A DNA stretch of 64,000 bases from Escallonia rubra (GCA_033065855.1 JAVXUO010000350.1:1-64000); one strand, 5' to 3'; shown: positions 1-12,106, numbered from the stretch's first letter. Numbers and translations are program-made. The notes: generated by a model not told the origin, from the letters alone.

Positions 1-3000
1 CATTAGCCCCCCTTCGTACAAGTGTAGCTCCGCCCCTGAGTTTAATGACTGACGGAAGAGGTATATAAATAAGGCATGGATGACCAAGTGTCCTTATCTC
101 TGGATATCTTTCTCTCGCTTCTCATTGGTTGGTGAGATGAGAGCTTGATCACATATCCGTGTTGGCATTTTTAAGGCCACTAAGCCCTTGGGGTTCCATG
201 GTGCATATAACGTATCAAAAATCTCATCTAACGCAACAAGTTCTTTGTTTGATTTTTTTTTTTGGTGCTTAACAAGTTCTTTGTTTGATACTGACCTGAA
301 TTCATGGCGCCCCATCATGTCATGCCACAACAATACTGTCAAAACTGATACACATTTTTAATATACATTGATTTTGGTTCGGCTTGCAAAAAGAAGCACG
401 CCACGGATTTTATTTATTTTTGGCTATGATTATAACTGCAGACTTATATGTCATGTCAGTATATGAATTAAAATTAGTGACTTTTGAATTGTCCCTCAAG
501 ACCTTTGTATATTTCCCGTACCCCTTGAAGTTGTCACGGAATGAGAAGAACAAAATGATTGAACAAGTCGCACGGTCACTCCTAAACCAAAAGAGGAGGA
601 TGGAAATTTTGAGCATGAGAAGATAAGTTTTATAGAATAACTGAAGGTAATGAGATGTATATTTGAGACGTATAAACACTCAAGTAAGAATGATGCAGCA
701 AATGGATTTGACGCAGCATGTTCTTCTTCTGCTTTTGTTTGTCTTGACGGAACAATGAAGCAACATAATATTAGCACCAACACCGGCACCAGCATGCCAT
801 CTCTTGTACCCATCAATCTAAATATTGCCTTTAGTTGAACGAGATCTTTACTCTCTCCTTGATCGATAAATCACTAGAACAGAATTGGGTTTTAACGTCA
901 CTTCGATTGCCGTAGCAATGTCCTTACTGGGGCACATACACTAATGCGGCACGTATGGACGGTGCCCCATATTTAAATGCTGGGAAAGACCTTTCTGGGC
1001 ACTTTATAATGTTGCTACAAAGAGTAAATATAAGGCACTATCAAGTACTGGGAAAAGGCTTTGTCGTGGCAGACCAAAATGCCTCCAGTTCTACCCATCT
1101 TGGCATATGTAAAAGCCTTTTTGCACTAGAAAGTGCCGGATATTCCCAACAAAGTGTCGCAATATAACTCGTATCCGACAAATTGTTGTGCGGTAATATG
1201 TGTCAGCTATTACTTGTTGTGGCACTTTTTATTACCGGAGAATGTCCTTTTTTTAGAAAAATAAAATGAACGAAATCTTCGCCCAATCGTTCCGGATAAC
1301 ACTCGCATCCTCTTTTTACCGCAGCTGCTGGCACAGAGTTAGCCGATGCAGGATGAATTTCCTATAATAATTAATTCATTCTGTAGTCATTATTATTCAG
1401 GAGCCTATACCCACTTTGAAGTAATATTCTTAATTAATGTGCACATCACTATAACTTCTGGTCATTGCAAGAGTATAAACATATGCAAGTAATATGTGAA
1501 AAAAATGAGATGTGACCAAAACGAGATGTTTAAGAAATGAGAACCTTGGTAGCATGGGCAACATTGATGGTGTCGCACATAAGGTTTCACAGGTGAGTTG
1601 AGGATGTTCCAAGACGAAATAAGTGGAACACTGCGACTTCTGAATGAAAACATTCAACAATTACGGATTCATATATCTTAAAAATTGAAGACGCCTACTA
1701 CGTAACACGTAGTAGTGGGTTCGGGAACATACCTTAAAAAGTATCCAAAAATTGCGACGAATGATCATTATTGTTACGAGCTTCCAACACACTTGATCTT
1801 TATTCGCAGGTACGAAAAGAGCTACTAAAGTCGAGTTCTTCGTCAACAAAACAAAATCATAAAGTTTGATGCTCTAGAGAGAGTGCAACAAGGGGGAGGG
1901 ATTTTTATTTGTAGGGAAGACTTCTGTCTTGTAACTTATTATTTTTCATCTGGGATATCTCTAGCCTTTATATATAGATTGTATCAGAGAGTGATTTTAT
2001 CTCAAACACTTAAAAAATAAAGACCGTATTAATCTCAAACACTTAGAAGATAAATATCGTCTAATTAACTGTAATAATACTGACTAACAAATAAACATTA
2101 TCTATTAGTTGGCAGATAATGGGTCCACCGACCCAATTTATTAACCGCTCTTACTCGCTCACACAAGGCAAAAAATCTTGCAGTCCCTCCTTATCTCTTG
2201 TTCATTCATTTCGTCATACAGGAAATGGAACGTGCGACTTACGAGAAAGGATGTCCAGCGATGAGAAGTATTATATTAAGTTATTACCAAACTAACACAA
2301 TACACCACTCTAAAAATCTCGTATGTACCCTAGATAGTTCAACTACACCAAATTAAACACTTTTTAAATTCCTCAACGAAAATCGACAAAGTTGCCCGGG
2401 CTATTAATCCCCATAGTGTAATATTAAACTTTATTTTCAGTTTCCTCATGTCATTCCAATTAGACACAACCGTTTTTCTAAACATGCCCCTCAAGATCGC
2501 ATCATCTATGATTCAAGGATACATGCTAAAGTAGCGACATTGAATGTCCCCTTCATGACATAGTATAAGGTAAAAACGGTACTATATAGGATAAAAAAAT
2601 ATTTCAATCCAAGTGGCCCACACAGTGATGAAGTAGTGATTCATTCATCACTCCCATTGTTGGTATGTATTTAGCACATACAGTATTATTTGCATGTTAT
2701 GGCGTAACCCGCGAGGGCGTGTCACATAAATGTATAATAAAATGCGCCATATGAATCTGAGTCTAGTCGTTGTACGAGCACGTAACCTGAGTTTTTCAGC
2801 CCAGTCACTCTCATAGTGTTCGTCTGAAATCTCACATTCGGCTATAAACAGGCTACAAAGAGTTATGGAAATACTCTATGATCGACCTACCTTTTTAGGT
2901 CTCATCTTAGCTCCGACTTAGACGACATGTTTGCATTATTAGCTTTATTATCTTATTCACCATCTCGACGCCTAAGACAATTATGTCTCATCTTGCTCGC

Positions 3001-3142
3001 TACCTTAGCACCGAGGTGAATTACCCTTGTAAGTGGGTCAATTCAAGCCTAGTGACACTCTCAGTAAGGATGTATATGTAATCACAAAGATTGTATATTT
3101 ATTCCAAAGCAAACTCAAATCAATGAATGAAAATATAATAAA
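1..3142. other. Flanking plant DNA without a recognised gene
   Basis: I see no convincing gene here. Open frames are short, lack recognisable domains and occur on both strands. Small local repeats are present, for example a 19-base direct repeat (AACAAGTTCTTTGTTTGAT) around 250-295. Bases 1-40 resemble bases 10055-10092 inside CACTA-1 (CATTAGCCCCCC, then GTAGCTCCGCCCCT), which suggests the end of a widespread plant repeat. The stretch 900-1250 has recurrent GGCAC/GTGCC-type words that could be decayed transposon ends, but I cannot name the family. Confidence 0.5.
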
Positions 3143-3480
3143 GAGTAAAATGCACCAATGGCCACTGAACTATGACCCATTTTTCACTAAAGTCACTCAA
3201 CTTTATTTTGTGCCATTTTGGCCACTAGACTCTTAAATCTGTCCGATTTGACCACTCTGCCTGTCGATGTTAAATTTTTCCCGTTAAATGGTCACACGCC
3301 GCACATGACCCTTCAAATTGGGGGTATTTTTGTCTCTTTCTCAAAACATGGCGCGACTTTTCTCTCTCCCCACAACTGTTCACTGTCTTTGAAATTAGGC
3401 GCGACTCTTCCCCTCTTCACCTCTATTGAAAAACAACTAGAAACTTTACACAATCACACATACACAAATCCATCCATTGT
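3143..3480 (+). repeat. Probable 5' terminal inverted repeat region of the MULE
   Basis: From 3143 the sequence reads like the long terminal repeats of plant MULEs: short phrases such as GGCCACTGAACTATGACCC and GTCACTCAACTT, recurring every few tens of bases, followed by a T-rich GGGGGTATTTTTGTC stretch. The partner repeat is missing because the 3' end of the element is deleted. The exact inner limit is a guess. Confidence 0.6.
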
Positions 3481-3883
3481 TTAGGGTTAGATTTAATCGG
3501 GGAGTTTGGAACCAGTCGAGTTCATAACTCTTGGTGCTCTGTGAGCGTTGTGTGAAGACGATTGACATGTCGTGGGTCCTAAGGGATGATGGAATTTACG
3601 TCGACCCACATGATTAGCATGGTATGTAGATTTAATATTGTTGATTTCATTTCGATTGTTGTGTTCACCCACAGATACGCACAATGCATATAAAAATTAT
3701 GGGTACACTTAAAATATTTATTTGATTTGGTTAAATATTGCATGCATGTCGATCTGTAGTATATTATTTACACAAACACATATTATTATTATATATGCAT
3801 GTATGTATTTGGGACATTTTTAATTGGTTACAGAGATAAAAGGGCACGGATTTAGGGTTTTTTTTTTTGTGATTTTTGTGTAT
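3481..3883 (+). other. MULE leader between terminal repeat and transposase
   Basis: This stretch is AT-rich with no domain-bearing frame. It lies between the terminal repeat region and the first recognisable transposase residues, so it probably holds the promoter and leader, perhaps with an intron, of the MULE gene. No start codon can be chosen with confidence. Confidence 0.4.
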
Positions 3884-6450
3884 GAACCAGGAAATGAAGT
3901 TGAATACTTTACCACTGAGTTGCATACTAGGGGTGAGTTTTTTTCCAGTCCACAGAGGGTTTATGTTGAGGGTTTCATAACTTATGTTGATTAATGTGAT
4001 TGTGACAAGTATTCAATGTATGAATTAGATGAGATGCTAAAAGAATTAGGCTATACTGATGAGGTCAGGTTTTACTTCTACAAAATTCATGGCATGAGTC
4101 TTGACAGTGGGTTGAGGGTTCTAGGAGGGGATGATGATATAAGGGAACTCTTAAAAGTGTTACATGATTATAAGTGTAATGTAATTGAGGTCTATGTTGA
4201 ACATAGAAGTACATCAGTACATGAGTTTTTTATGCCACCATCAATACCATCTTCAGTTGTCATTTAAAAGATAGAGTTAGGTGGTGATCATCCTCAGGCA
4301 ACCCAAGATATAAATGATACACAAGAGGAGAAAAGATATGAGGGTGGTAATTCTCTACTGATAAGTTTTTATGATGAAGTAATGCCTCGTTTTGAGGATA
4401 CTCAGTTCACCCAGTTGCTGCTTCCCAGTAATGACATACTACAACCTAATGAGCATGAGGATGTGACTGAGTTGCCTAGTAGAGATGCCCATACCATTGA
4501 GCAAGAGCATGTATGTACAGAGCATCAACAACAAAGTGTTGAATCATCTGAGTCAGAAGATGAAGGTGAGGGTGCAGATGAAAATACATTGCATGATAGT
4601 GAGTATGAGGCTGAGGAAGATGTACACATTTACAATGCACAAAGTTGAGGTTGAAAAAGGCAGGTATAGGAAAAATATATCACAAATTGAGGATCATGAG
4701 GATGGTAATTCAGAAGGCTATCATTCTGATGACTTGAGGAGTTTGCCTAGTGAATTTGAGGATGAAGAAGGCAAAGAAAGCCACCCTCAGTTTAATCCTG
4801 ACAAAGACATGAACAAACTCAGATTTAGTGTGGGCATGTTATTTTCTAACTCACAAGTGCTGAAGGAAGCTATTAGGGAGCATTCAATCATTACAAGGAG
4901 GAGAATTAAGCTTTATACTAATGAGAGAGACAGAGTCATGGCAAAGTGTAAGGGAAGTTATCAATGTAAGTGGGTTCTCTATGCATCTAGGCTTGAAGAG
5001 AAAAATTGTTTGATTGTCAAAAACATATCAAAAATACATATTTGCCCAAACATATACTACAATTATCATATCAAATCTGGTTGGTTGTCTAAAAAGTATT
5101 TAGACAAGTTCAGGCCAAATCCAACTTAGCCAGTTGAATCCATTAAGGATACTGTAAGGGTGGAGTTAGAATCTGGTGTTTCAAAGACTAAGGTATACAG
5201 GGCAAAGAGAAAGTCAATTGATTTGGTTGATGGAAGTTACAGGGATCAGTTTAAGTGGTTGTGGGACTACTGTCATGAGATCAGCAGGACTAATCCAGGT
5301 TCCACCGTAATCATCAAATTGTGTGAGCCCATTGTTCATGAAGAGTTTCCTAGATTTCATATATCATACATGTGTTTGGGGGCTTTGAAGGCTGGTTTTA
5401 AAGCAGGTTGTAGGAAAGTGGTTGGGCTTGATGGGTGTTTCGTAAAGGGCCCTTTCCCCGGACAGTTGTTGACAGCAGTGGGAATTGATCCTGACAATGG
5501 AATGTACCCCTTTGCCTGGGTAGTGGTTGAAGCTGAAAATCAACAATCCTGGAAATGATTTATCAAATTGGTGGTTGAAGACTTAGACATTGAAGACCAA
5601 AGTGACTGGACCTTCATTTCAGACCAACAAAAGGTAATATTTTATCTGATTTTTTAAATTGTAAATTTGATTTACATTAAGAGTAAATGCTTCATACTTT
5701 ATTAGTAACTGCTCCTTACTTTATCAGGGTTTTTTGTCTACACTTGAGGAAGTAGTGCCAGATTGTGAGCAAAGGTATTGTGTCATGCATTTGTACAAGA
5801 ACTTTAGGAAGCTATTTCCTAGTTTAGATATGAAAGAAGTCATGTGAAATGCTGCAAAAGCCCCTAATGTCACATACTTTAGGAGAGCAATGAACACATT
5901 AAAGACAAATTGTGTAGGGGCATTTGAGTACCTTCATAAGATACCTGCTAGTCACTGGTTTAGGTCGCAGTTTTCACTCAAGTCTAGATGTGACTAATTG
6001 TTGAATAACTATTGTGAGCTATTTAATAGTTTCATCCTTAGCAGTACGGATAAACCAATAATTTCATGCCTTGAGGCAATAAGGGGTCTTATGATGGGAA
6101 GGATTGTGAAGAAAATGAGGGCTCTGGAGAAGTGGGATGGCCTTTTTTGTCCAAAGATACAACAAAAACTGGAAACTATGAAGTCAAAGTCTTGCCATTA
6201 CAATTGTGAGTGGAATGGTGGTACTCAGTACCATGTAAGGGCTGCAAGTAGGGAAGAGTATGTTGTAGACCTGAAGGAGAGGAGTTGCAGTCGCAGGAAA
6301 TGGGACCTAGGTGGGATCCCATGTGCCCATGATGTTTCTGCTATATATAATGACATAGCAAATGGAGGGAGTGGGGGTGAACCTAAACTTTCGGTTGATG
6401 AATGTTTTAGGGTCGAGACCATTAAGAAGGTATATAATCATCTGTTGAAT
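3884..6450 (+). pseudogene. MuDR-type transposase, 5' portion (MULE)
   Basis: The protein would cut and move the MULE. In order I see a PB1-like N-terminal region (about 3884-4210, including YVEGFITYVD and KELGY), an acidic linker (4380-4780), a MuDR DNA-binding region (4800-5050, with FSVGMLF and KCKGSYQCKW), and the MULE catalytic domain (5160-6050, with GLDGCF and ISDQQKG bearing the first two acidic residues). An intron fits at 5634-5727. The SWIM zinc finger lies at about 6280-6340. Stops lie in frame near 3993, at 5127, 5556, 5845 and 5995, and the frame shifts near 4640. In the SWIM finger the second Cys is Arg (CGC at 6292-6294), while the later PCAH pair is kept. The reading frame runs straight up to 6450 and continues after CACTA-1 at 18404. 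Confidence 0.88.
6448..6450. repeat. Target-site duplication AAT, left copy (CACTA-1)
   Basis: AAT stands directly before CACTACAAG at 6451 and again directly after TTGTAGTG at 18404-18406. Three-base duplications are the rule for CACTA elements. Removing the element and one AAT restores the MULE reading LLNPVNGPNLW, which confirms both boundaries. Confidence 0.95.
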
Positions 6451-6665
6451 CACTACAAGAAAATGCATCTTTTGCGATGAACTTTTAGCGACGGAAGAAA
6501 TTCCGTCGCTAAAAGTCATTTAATCGACGGAATAAACCCAGGGTAAAAGTCCATCGTTAAAACTTTTTACCGACGGGTAACTCCGTCTCAAAATATATTT
6601 GCCGACATAATTATACCGACGGGTTTTTAGCGACAGTTAAATTCCGTCGCTAAAAACCTATCTTA
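6451..6665 (+). repeat. Left terminal and subterminal repeats of CACTA-1
   Basis: After the terminal CACTACAAGAAAA comes a cluster of CTTTTAGCGACGG words and their complements (CCGTCGCTAAAAG), with degraded versions such as ACCGACGGG. In this superfamily such repeats are the binding sites of the element's second protein. Several pairs lie close together as inverted repeats, so the end can fold back on itself. Confidence 0.9.
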
Positions 6666-9032
6666 TATCGCTCAGATCCCCTTTTCTTTCTTCCTTGTTT
6701 CTCTTTCTCTTATCTTTCACCCACCCACCGGCAATCTCACCTCCGGCGACCACCCTCTACGACGACCTACGGCGACCCACCTCCAGTGAGACCCCCGTTG
6801 TCCCCATTACGCCGCCCCCCGTGAGTTTTTCCACTTCCGTCACCTGCAGCAACTCCTTCCATCACCCGTGGCAACTCCGTCCACCTCTTGCTGCTACCGG
6901 TCGCCTGAATTCCGCCGGTTTCTTCAAATTCAGTTAAGCTTAAATGGTTTTTTTAGATTATTATATGTAGATTGTTCTTTGGTAATTCCTCAACCTTTGT
7001 TTGACAGTATTAGTTGGCAGTATCCACTATTCCAAGAATGTGCGTGTATATTTGTCTTCTGTAGCATTTGCATCCTTATAATTTCTCTTTTTGTCTGTGC
7101 AATTTATGGTACATCAATGTTCAACAAGTTCAGTACTGCCAATCCCCTTAGCAGCGTTTTCCAGAATCAATTTCCATGGCTCTATTTATTTGAATTGATA
7201 AAATTAGAAAATGATATATAGATAATCAAATGACGGCACCCTATTAACCTTTAAAGTAAGAAATGATATTTGTGAAACAAAGTTTCTAAACAATCTTAAT
7301 CTTATCTAAATCTGATAAGCCTCAATGGATCTGGGAGATGACGTTATAACTATACTTCGCTAGCATTGTAAGGTAAACTGTGATTTAGCAATTGACTATG
7401 TTAATGTACTAAGATATTCAGATTCTCAATTGATAGAATACCCAATAATGGAATCGATAAGCAAAATTAAGTTTTTGTATTCACAATCAAGGGACAAATA
7501 AACTAGGTATCTTTCAGCCAAATGTCATGACAAGAGAGTGAAATTCTTAAAACATGAAAATACATTGCAATTGTATAATGCGGGGGTGCGAGTATAAATC
7601 TAAACCATTGATCAAAATGACACTTAAGTGTATATATCACCATAACTACTAGTTTTGGGGCACACCATATGTGTGCAACGAAAAGAGAGTAAGAAATCCA
7701 CAGGGAAGTTATGATATTGTTTTGATAAAAGTTTTAGAGAATGTGGGAGAGGATGACGAGGACCTTTGTCCATGTCTTAAGGTACATGCTGAGTTGTATG
7801 CGGACATATAGGTGACACCCCACTTATCAAAAACTAAGCTTCGAACAAATTGAGGTCCATAGCTTCAAAGATTGAGAGAGATAGAGATCACCTTGGACAA
7901 GTTAACAGAAGCTTAAGCTCAACCCAAAATTTGCCGAGGGCAAGCTAGGTCAAGAAAAATATATCATTTCAGGCTGTGTAAACTTGAAGCCAATGAAAAT
8001 CAAATTTCAGAGATACTCATTGCTAGGAATGAGAATAACACACACTGCAAATTGTCCATTGTGCACTGCAAAATACGGAGTAACTAGTATGCCCTTAGTT
8101 TTAGTAGGTGATAGATAAAAGGGCATCTAAGTCAATAACCTTGCCCTTTACGGGAGGGACTTTGTTAAGTTGTAGATTACCTGTAAGATCACTCGCCACC
8201 TCTGAGGATGAGAAGGAAGTTCTTGTTAGCAACAAGGAAATGAGTGAATTGAGATAGAAATGAGGCCCATTAATTAGCTATTTAACTTATTTGGTTCAAA
8301 ACCAAATGTTCAGATACATAGTTGACAACAGCCCAAAGGTTGCAATGATACTCATTAACCATAAAAATTAACAAAATACATTCGTTTTATTTTTTCAAAG
8401 TGTTAATATATCGAGATAAAATTCAAAAAAAAAAAGAGTAACGCGAAAAGGCATTAACAAACCCTAGGGACAATCACAACCAAGAGATCTGTTTCAAGTA
8501 ATAAAAATAAAATTAAGTATCATGCCTTCAACTAAGATAATCTTAAATTTGCCTAATCAAGCTTTAATCTGCCTAACTTCCAAAGGAGTGACAAAGAAAC
8601 AGATCAAATAGCTATCACTTGGGCACATGACATGTTTAGTTGAACAAAAACTCCTCTAAATTGGACTAGAGAGGTTGTAACAGTCCTAGTCCAACTGGTC
8701 AACCTTATCATGGTTTTGATCAAAATACAATAGTCTACATATACCCTACCCACCCTACCCAGGAAGGAGAAATTATATTCAATAAAAAAATTTAATAAGT
8801 CTTAGGATAATCAACCAAAGTCTAATTGCTCACTCTTTTAGAACATGTGGTAACTTCTCATGGTATTATCAGATATCTGATTTTCACAAGGTTTTGAATT
8901 CGATTCTTCCCTCCTGAATATTTGCAACCCCCCCTCCTCAATATCACAATTTGCACTCTAATTATTTATGCACTTGGCGGTAGTGCACCTTAATTTTAGG
9001 TTGTTAATTGATGATTTTAGATTGTTAATTTT
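6666..9032 (+). other. 5' non-coding part of CACTA-1
   Basis: A C/T-rich stretch (6670-6930) with many ACC and CGGCGACC words follows the subterminal repeats and may be the leader of the transposon transcript. A frame at 6695-6937 is open but shows no domain. From about 6950 to 9030 the sequence is AT-rich with no recognisable gene; by position it could be a long first intron or captured filler sequence. Confidence 0.45.
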
Positions 9033-9533
9033 GCATTGAGCATTTGAGAATTGAGATTGTTGACGGAGGATGGAACCCAATTGGATTGAATGTGTGATTT
9101 TTATTAATTTTTATTGCATTGAGCATTTGAGAATTGAGATTGTTGACGGAGGATGGGACCCAATTGGATTGGGAATTGAGAATTGAGGTGTTGAGGTGTC
9201 GGTAGGTCATGGACATCCCGTCCGATCGACACCGACACCGACACCGAAAAATGTCACATTTTGGCTTTATACTTGCGGACACCTCTTCAAGGGGTGATAG
9301 ACACGGCGTCTGGCATTTAAAAGTAAAATCAATGTCTTCGAGCGTGTCCGGAGGTGTCGGACACGTTTCCGGAGGTGTCTGACACGTGTCCGGATGTGTC
9401 GATGAGGTGTCGAGGTGTCGGTAGGTCACGGACATCCCGTTCGATCGACACCGACAACGAAAAATGTCATATTTTTGCTTTATACTTGTGGACACCTCTT
9501 CAAGGGGTGTTCGACACCTCTTCAAGGGGTGAA

Positions 9534-10507
9534 CACTACAAGAAAAAGGACTTTTAGCGACGGATATTTCCGTCGCTAAAACCCTAAATCCGTCGCCAAA
9601 GACTTTTAGCGACGGACACCCCGTCGCTAAAAGTCCGTTGCCTATAACCCCGTTGCTAAAAGATTAGCGACGAAATTATGTCATCTGTAAAAAAAAAATT
9701 ACTTTTACCGACGGAATTATTTACTTTTAGCGACGGAAAATTCCGTCGCTAAAAGTATTTTCTATATTTTTTAAAAAAAATCTGAATTTCTGAATTTCGC
9801 CGGCAGTGGGTTCTTGGCCGGTGGAGTCTTCACCTCGCCGTCGCCATTCACCGATCATTTATACTTCCAGATCAGCGCGTCCACAGCTCCACTCCTTCCA
9901 GATCTGAGCCGAGCTCAATAGAGAGAGTCGACTCAAGGAGGCAGGAGCCCCTACTGTGTCCGCATGTCGACGTCGACCGTCGCAGGTGAGTGACCATCGC
10001 AGGTGAAGGGAGTGGCCGTCGCAGGTGAGGGGAGTGGCCGTCGCAAGTGAGGGCGTACATTAGCCCCCCGTTCATACGTAGCTCCGCCCCTATGTGTCGG
10101 CGAACGGTAGAGGCGGCGGGGTGGGGCTGCGGCAGCGGCCGGTTGGGTGTGTGGGAGGTGTTAGAAAGAGAGAGACTGAGAGAGAGAAGAAGGGAATGGT
10201 GTGAGTAGCGGGGAGAAAAGAACGAAAGGGTAGGGTTTTTTTTTATTTTAAGGACTTTTACCGACGGATTTTGGCCGTTGGCAAAAGTCCGTCGGTAAAA
10301 GTCATTTTCAATTTTTTTTGGCAAAAGAAAAAAAGGGAGAAAATAAAAAATAAAAATTAGCGACAGAATATTCCGTCGGTAAAGATCTGTCGCTAAAGAT
10401 CTTTACCGACGAAAAATCCCTCGGAAAAGTTTTTTTAACAACGGACCTTTACTGACGGAAAATTCGTCGCTAAAAGTCCGTCGGAAAAAGCTATTTTTCT
10501 TGTAGTG
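9534..10507. mobile_element. Mini-CACTA, 974 bp, non-autonomous
   Basis: The ends are CACTACAAGAAAAAGG and the complement of CACTACAAGAAAAATAGC. The subterminal words TTTTAGCGACGG are the same as in CACTA-1, so it is a non-coding relative that needs transposase in trans. The flanking triplets are GAA (9531-9533) and GAC (10508-10510). The uninterrupted sister unit of the host repeat reads GGTGACGGACAC, so the target was GAC and the left copy has one change. The interior is GC-rich with four imperfect GTCGCAGGTGAG repeats (9978-10050) and no gene. Confidence 0.92.
9978..10050 (+). repeat. Short tandem repeat inside the mini-CACTA
   Basis: Four imperfect copies of about 23 bp contain GTCGCAGGTGAG, some followed by GGGAGTGGCC. 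They are directly followed by a CATTAGCCCCCC phrase that also occurs at the very start of the window. Confidence 0.75.
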
Positions 10508-11008
10508 GACGGACACGAGGTCTGGCATTTTAAAAATAAATCAATGACTTCGGACATGTCCGGAGGTGTCGGACACGTGTCCAGAGGTTTCGAACACGTG
10601 TCTGGAGGTGTCCGACAAGTTTCCGGATGTGTCGATGAGGTGTCGGTAGGTCACGGACATCCGTCCGATCGACACCGACACCGAAAAATGTCATATTTTG
10701 GCTTTATACTTGTGGACACCTCTTCAAGAGGTGACGGACACGGTGTCTGGCATTTAAAAAATAAATCAATGACTTCGAACGTGTCCAGAGGTGTCGGACA
10801 CCATACCGACACCCTTTGTGAGGTATTGGGAACTGAGATTGTTGACTGTGCATTGAGAATTTGAGAATTGAGATTGTTGACGGAGGATGGGACCCAATTG
10901 GATTGAGATATTTGTGAATTAGTTGAATGGTTGGTTGTTGAATTTAGGTTAATTAGGTTAACGCGACATTTTTAGCACCCCTTAGAATCTCATCGTGGCT
11001 CCAGCACT

Positions 11009-11660
11009 GGATATAATTAGCCCTAATTAGTCCCGATTAACCCTAATGAACCCAATTAACCCTAATTAGCTCTAACAAGCCTAATTAGTTTTAATTAACC
11101 CTAAGAACCCAATGAAAATTAAATTAGCTGTAATTACCCCAAATTGATCCTAATTAACACCAATCAGTCCAAATTAAACCCTAATTAGCCCTAATTACAA
11201 AGCATCTTGTAGACCCGTGATTAGATTAATTAAACCCTAAACCCTAAAACCTAACTAAACTCTGATTACGCGCCTAAGTAGTCGTAATTAAGCCTAATAA
11301 CCCAATTAAGCCTAATTAGCCCTAATTAGGACTAATCAACACTACTCCGCACAATTAAACCCTAATTAGCTCAAAATACCCTAATTAGTCCTAATCAACC
11401 CTAATTAGCTATAATTAGTCCAAGGTAATCCCCTAAATAACCCTAATTAGCTATAATTAGTCCAAGGTAATCCTCATCAACACTAATTAGCCCTAACATA
11501 ACCCAATTAAGCCTAATTAGGACTAATCAACACGACTCCGCACAATAAAACCTGGCTATTAGCTCAGATTAACCCTAATTACTCCTAATCAACCCTAATT
11601 AGCTATAATTAGCCCAAGGTAGTCCTCATTAACACTATTTAGCCCAGATTAGCGTTCAAT
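11009..11660 (+). repeat. CCCTAATTAG-type degenerate minisatellite
   Basis: About 650 bp consist mostly of 10-14-base variants of CCCTAATTAG and CCCTAATTAA. A longer period is also visible: a block with GCCTAATTAGGACTAATCAA and ACTCCGCACAAT occurs near 11310-11420 and again near 11510-11640, about 190 bp apart. A short AAACCCTAAACCCTAAAACC (about 11232-11251) equals two plant telomere units, but the rest is not telomeric. It lies upstream of the transposase gene of CACTA-1. Confidence 0.85.
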
Positions 11661-12049
11661 TACTCGTTGCTTATAAACCCTGCATTCTTTATATTCGTTG
11701 TTGTTTTGCAAAGTCCATTGGCAACGAGATGGTTCAACTTGTTGCCAACGAATTCTATTTAAAGTGGAATTGGTAACATATGCAACGATTTTTCTGCAAT
11801 TTGGATATTTCGGAAAGATTCTTGCATATATTATCAATTTCTAAATGCATGCTTGCATAAAAACCCTTAGTTCCCGTTCAAAGGTAGTCATTACAAAGTA
11901 ATGCTTTGTAATGAGCCTTTGGATGTCCAGTTTGGACAATTTGGAAAAGCTACGTGTTTATAAATCAGTGTTTCAACTCATGCTCTGTGTTCTATGTCGT
12001 GGATATTTGGTACACGTTCTCATGTGTTTCTCTGGGTGCATACAGATCT

Positions 12050-12106
12050 GGTGTTCTAACATTCGTCAAACCTTACAAGGCAAGGTTAGATGAATGTTAA
12101 AACACC
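12050..12106. repeat. Hairpin-forming inverted repeat upstream of TNP2
   Basis: Arms 12050-12074 and 12082-12106 are complementary at about 22 of 25 positions, with a 7-base loop ACAAGGC. It lies some 250 bases before the transposase start of CACTA-1. A structure in the leader or promoter is possible; no known family of regulatory element is recognised. Confidence 0.6.

Larger units (their letters stand above)
9195..10812 (+). repeat. Three tandem units of a roughly 220-250-bp GTGTCGG-rich repeat
   Basis: Units start at 9195, 9414 and 10639, each with GGTGTCGGTAGGTCA. Each continues with GATCGACACCGACA, AAAATGTCA, TTTATACTTG and GGACACCTCTTCAAG, then GTCTGGCATTT and runs of GTGTCCGGAGGTGTCGGACACG. 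The second unit is split by the mini-CACTA at 9534-10507. GTGTC and GACAC alternate, so each unit can form many short hairpins. No coding function is seen. Confidence 0.85.
9033..10915 (+). repeat. Three dispersed copies of a 55-bp direct repeat
   Basis: The phrase GAATTGAGATTGTTGACGGA, followed by GGATGGGACCCAATTGGATT, occurs at about 9035-9090, 9115-9170 and 10855-10905. Two copies lie to the left and one to the right of the 225-bp GTGTCGG repeat block, so the block is bracketed by direct repeats. This looks like an older insertion or duplication inside CACTA-1; I cannot name the family. Confidence 0.75.

Noticed and set aside
94-342. Minus-strand frame reading LDEIFDTLYAPWNPKG as a gene fragment
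   Set aside because: It looks slightly protein-like but is interrupted by a duplicated poly-A tract and I recognise no family; too weak to list.
1860-2200. Possible solo LTR
   Set aside because: A TATATA-containing AT-rich stretch suggested one, but no matching ends, target duplication, primer-binding site or internal domains were found.
11230-11255. Interstitial telomere
   Set aside because: Only two CCCTAAA units occur; the surroundings are CCCTAATTAG variants, which are a different minisatellite.
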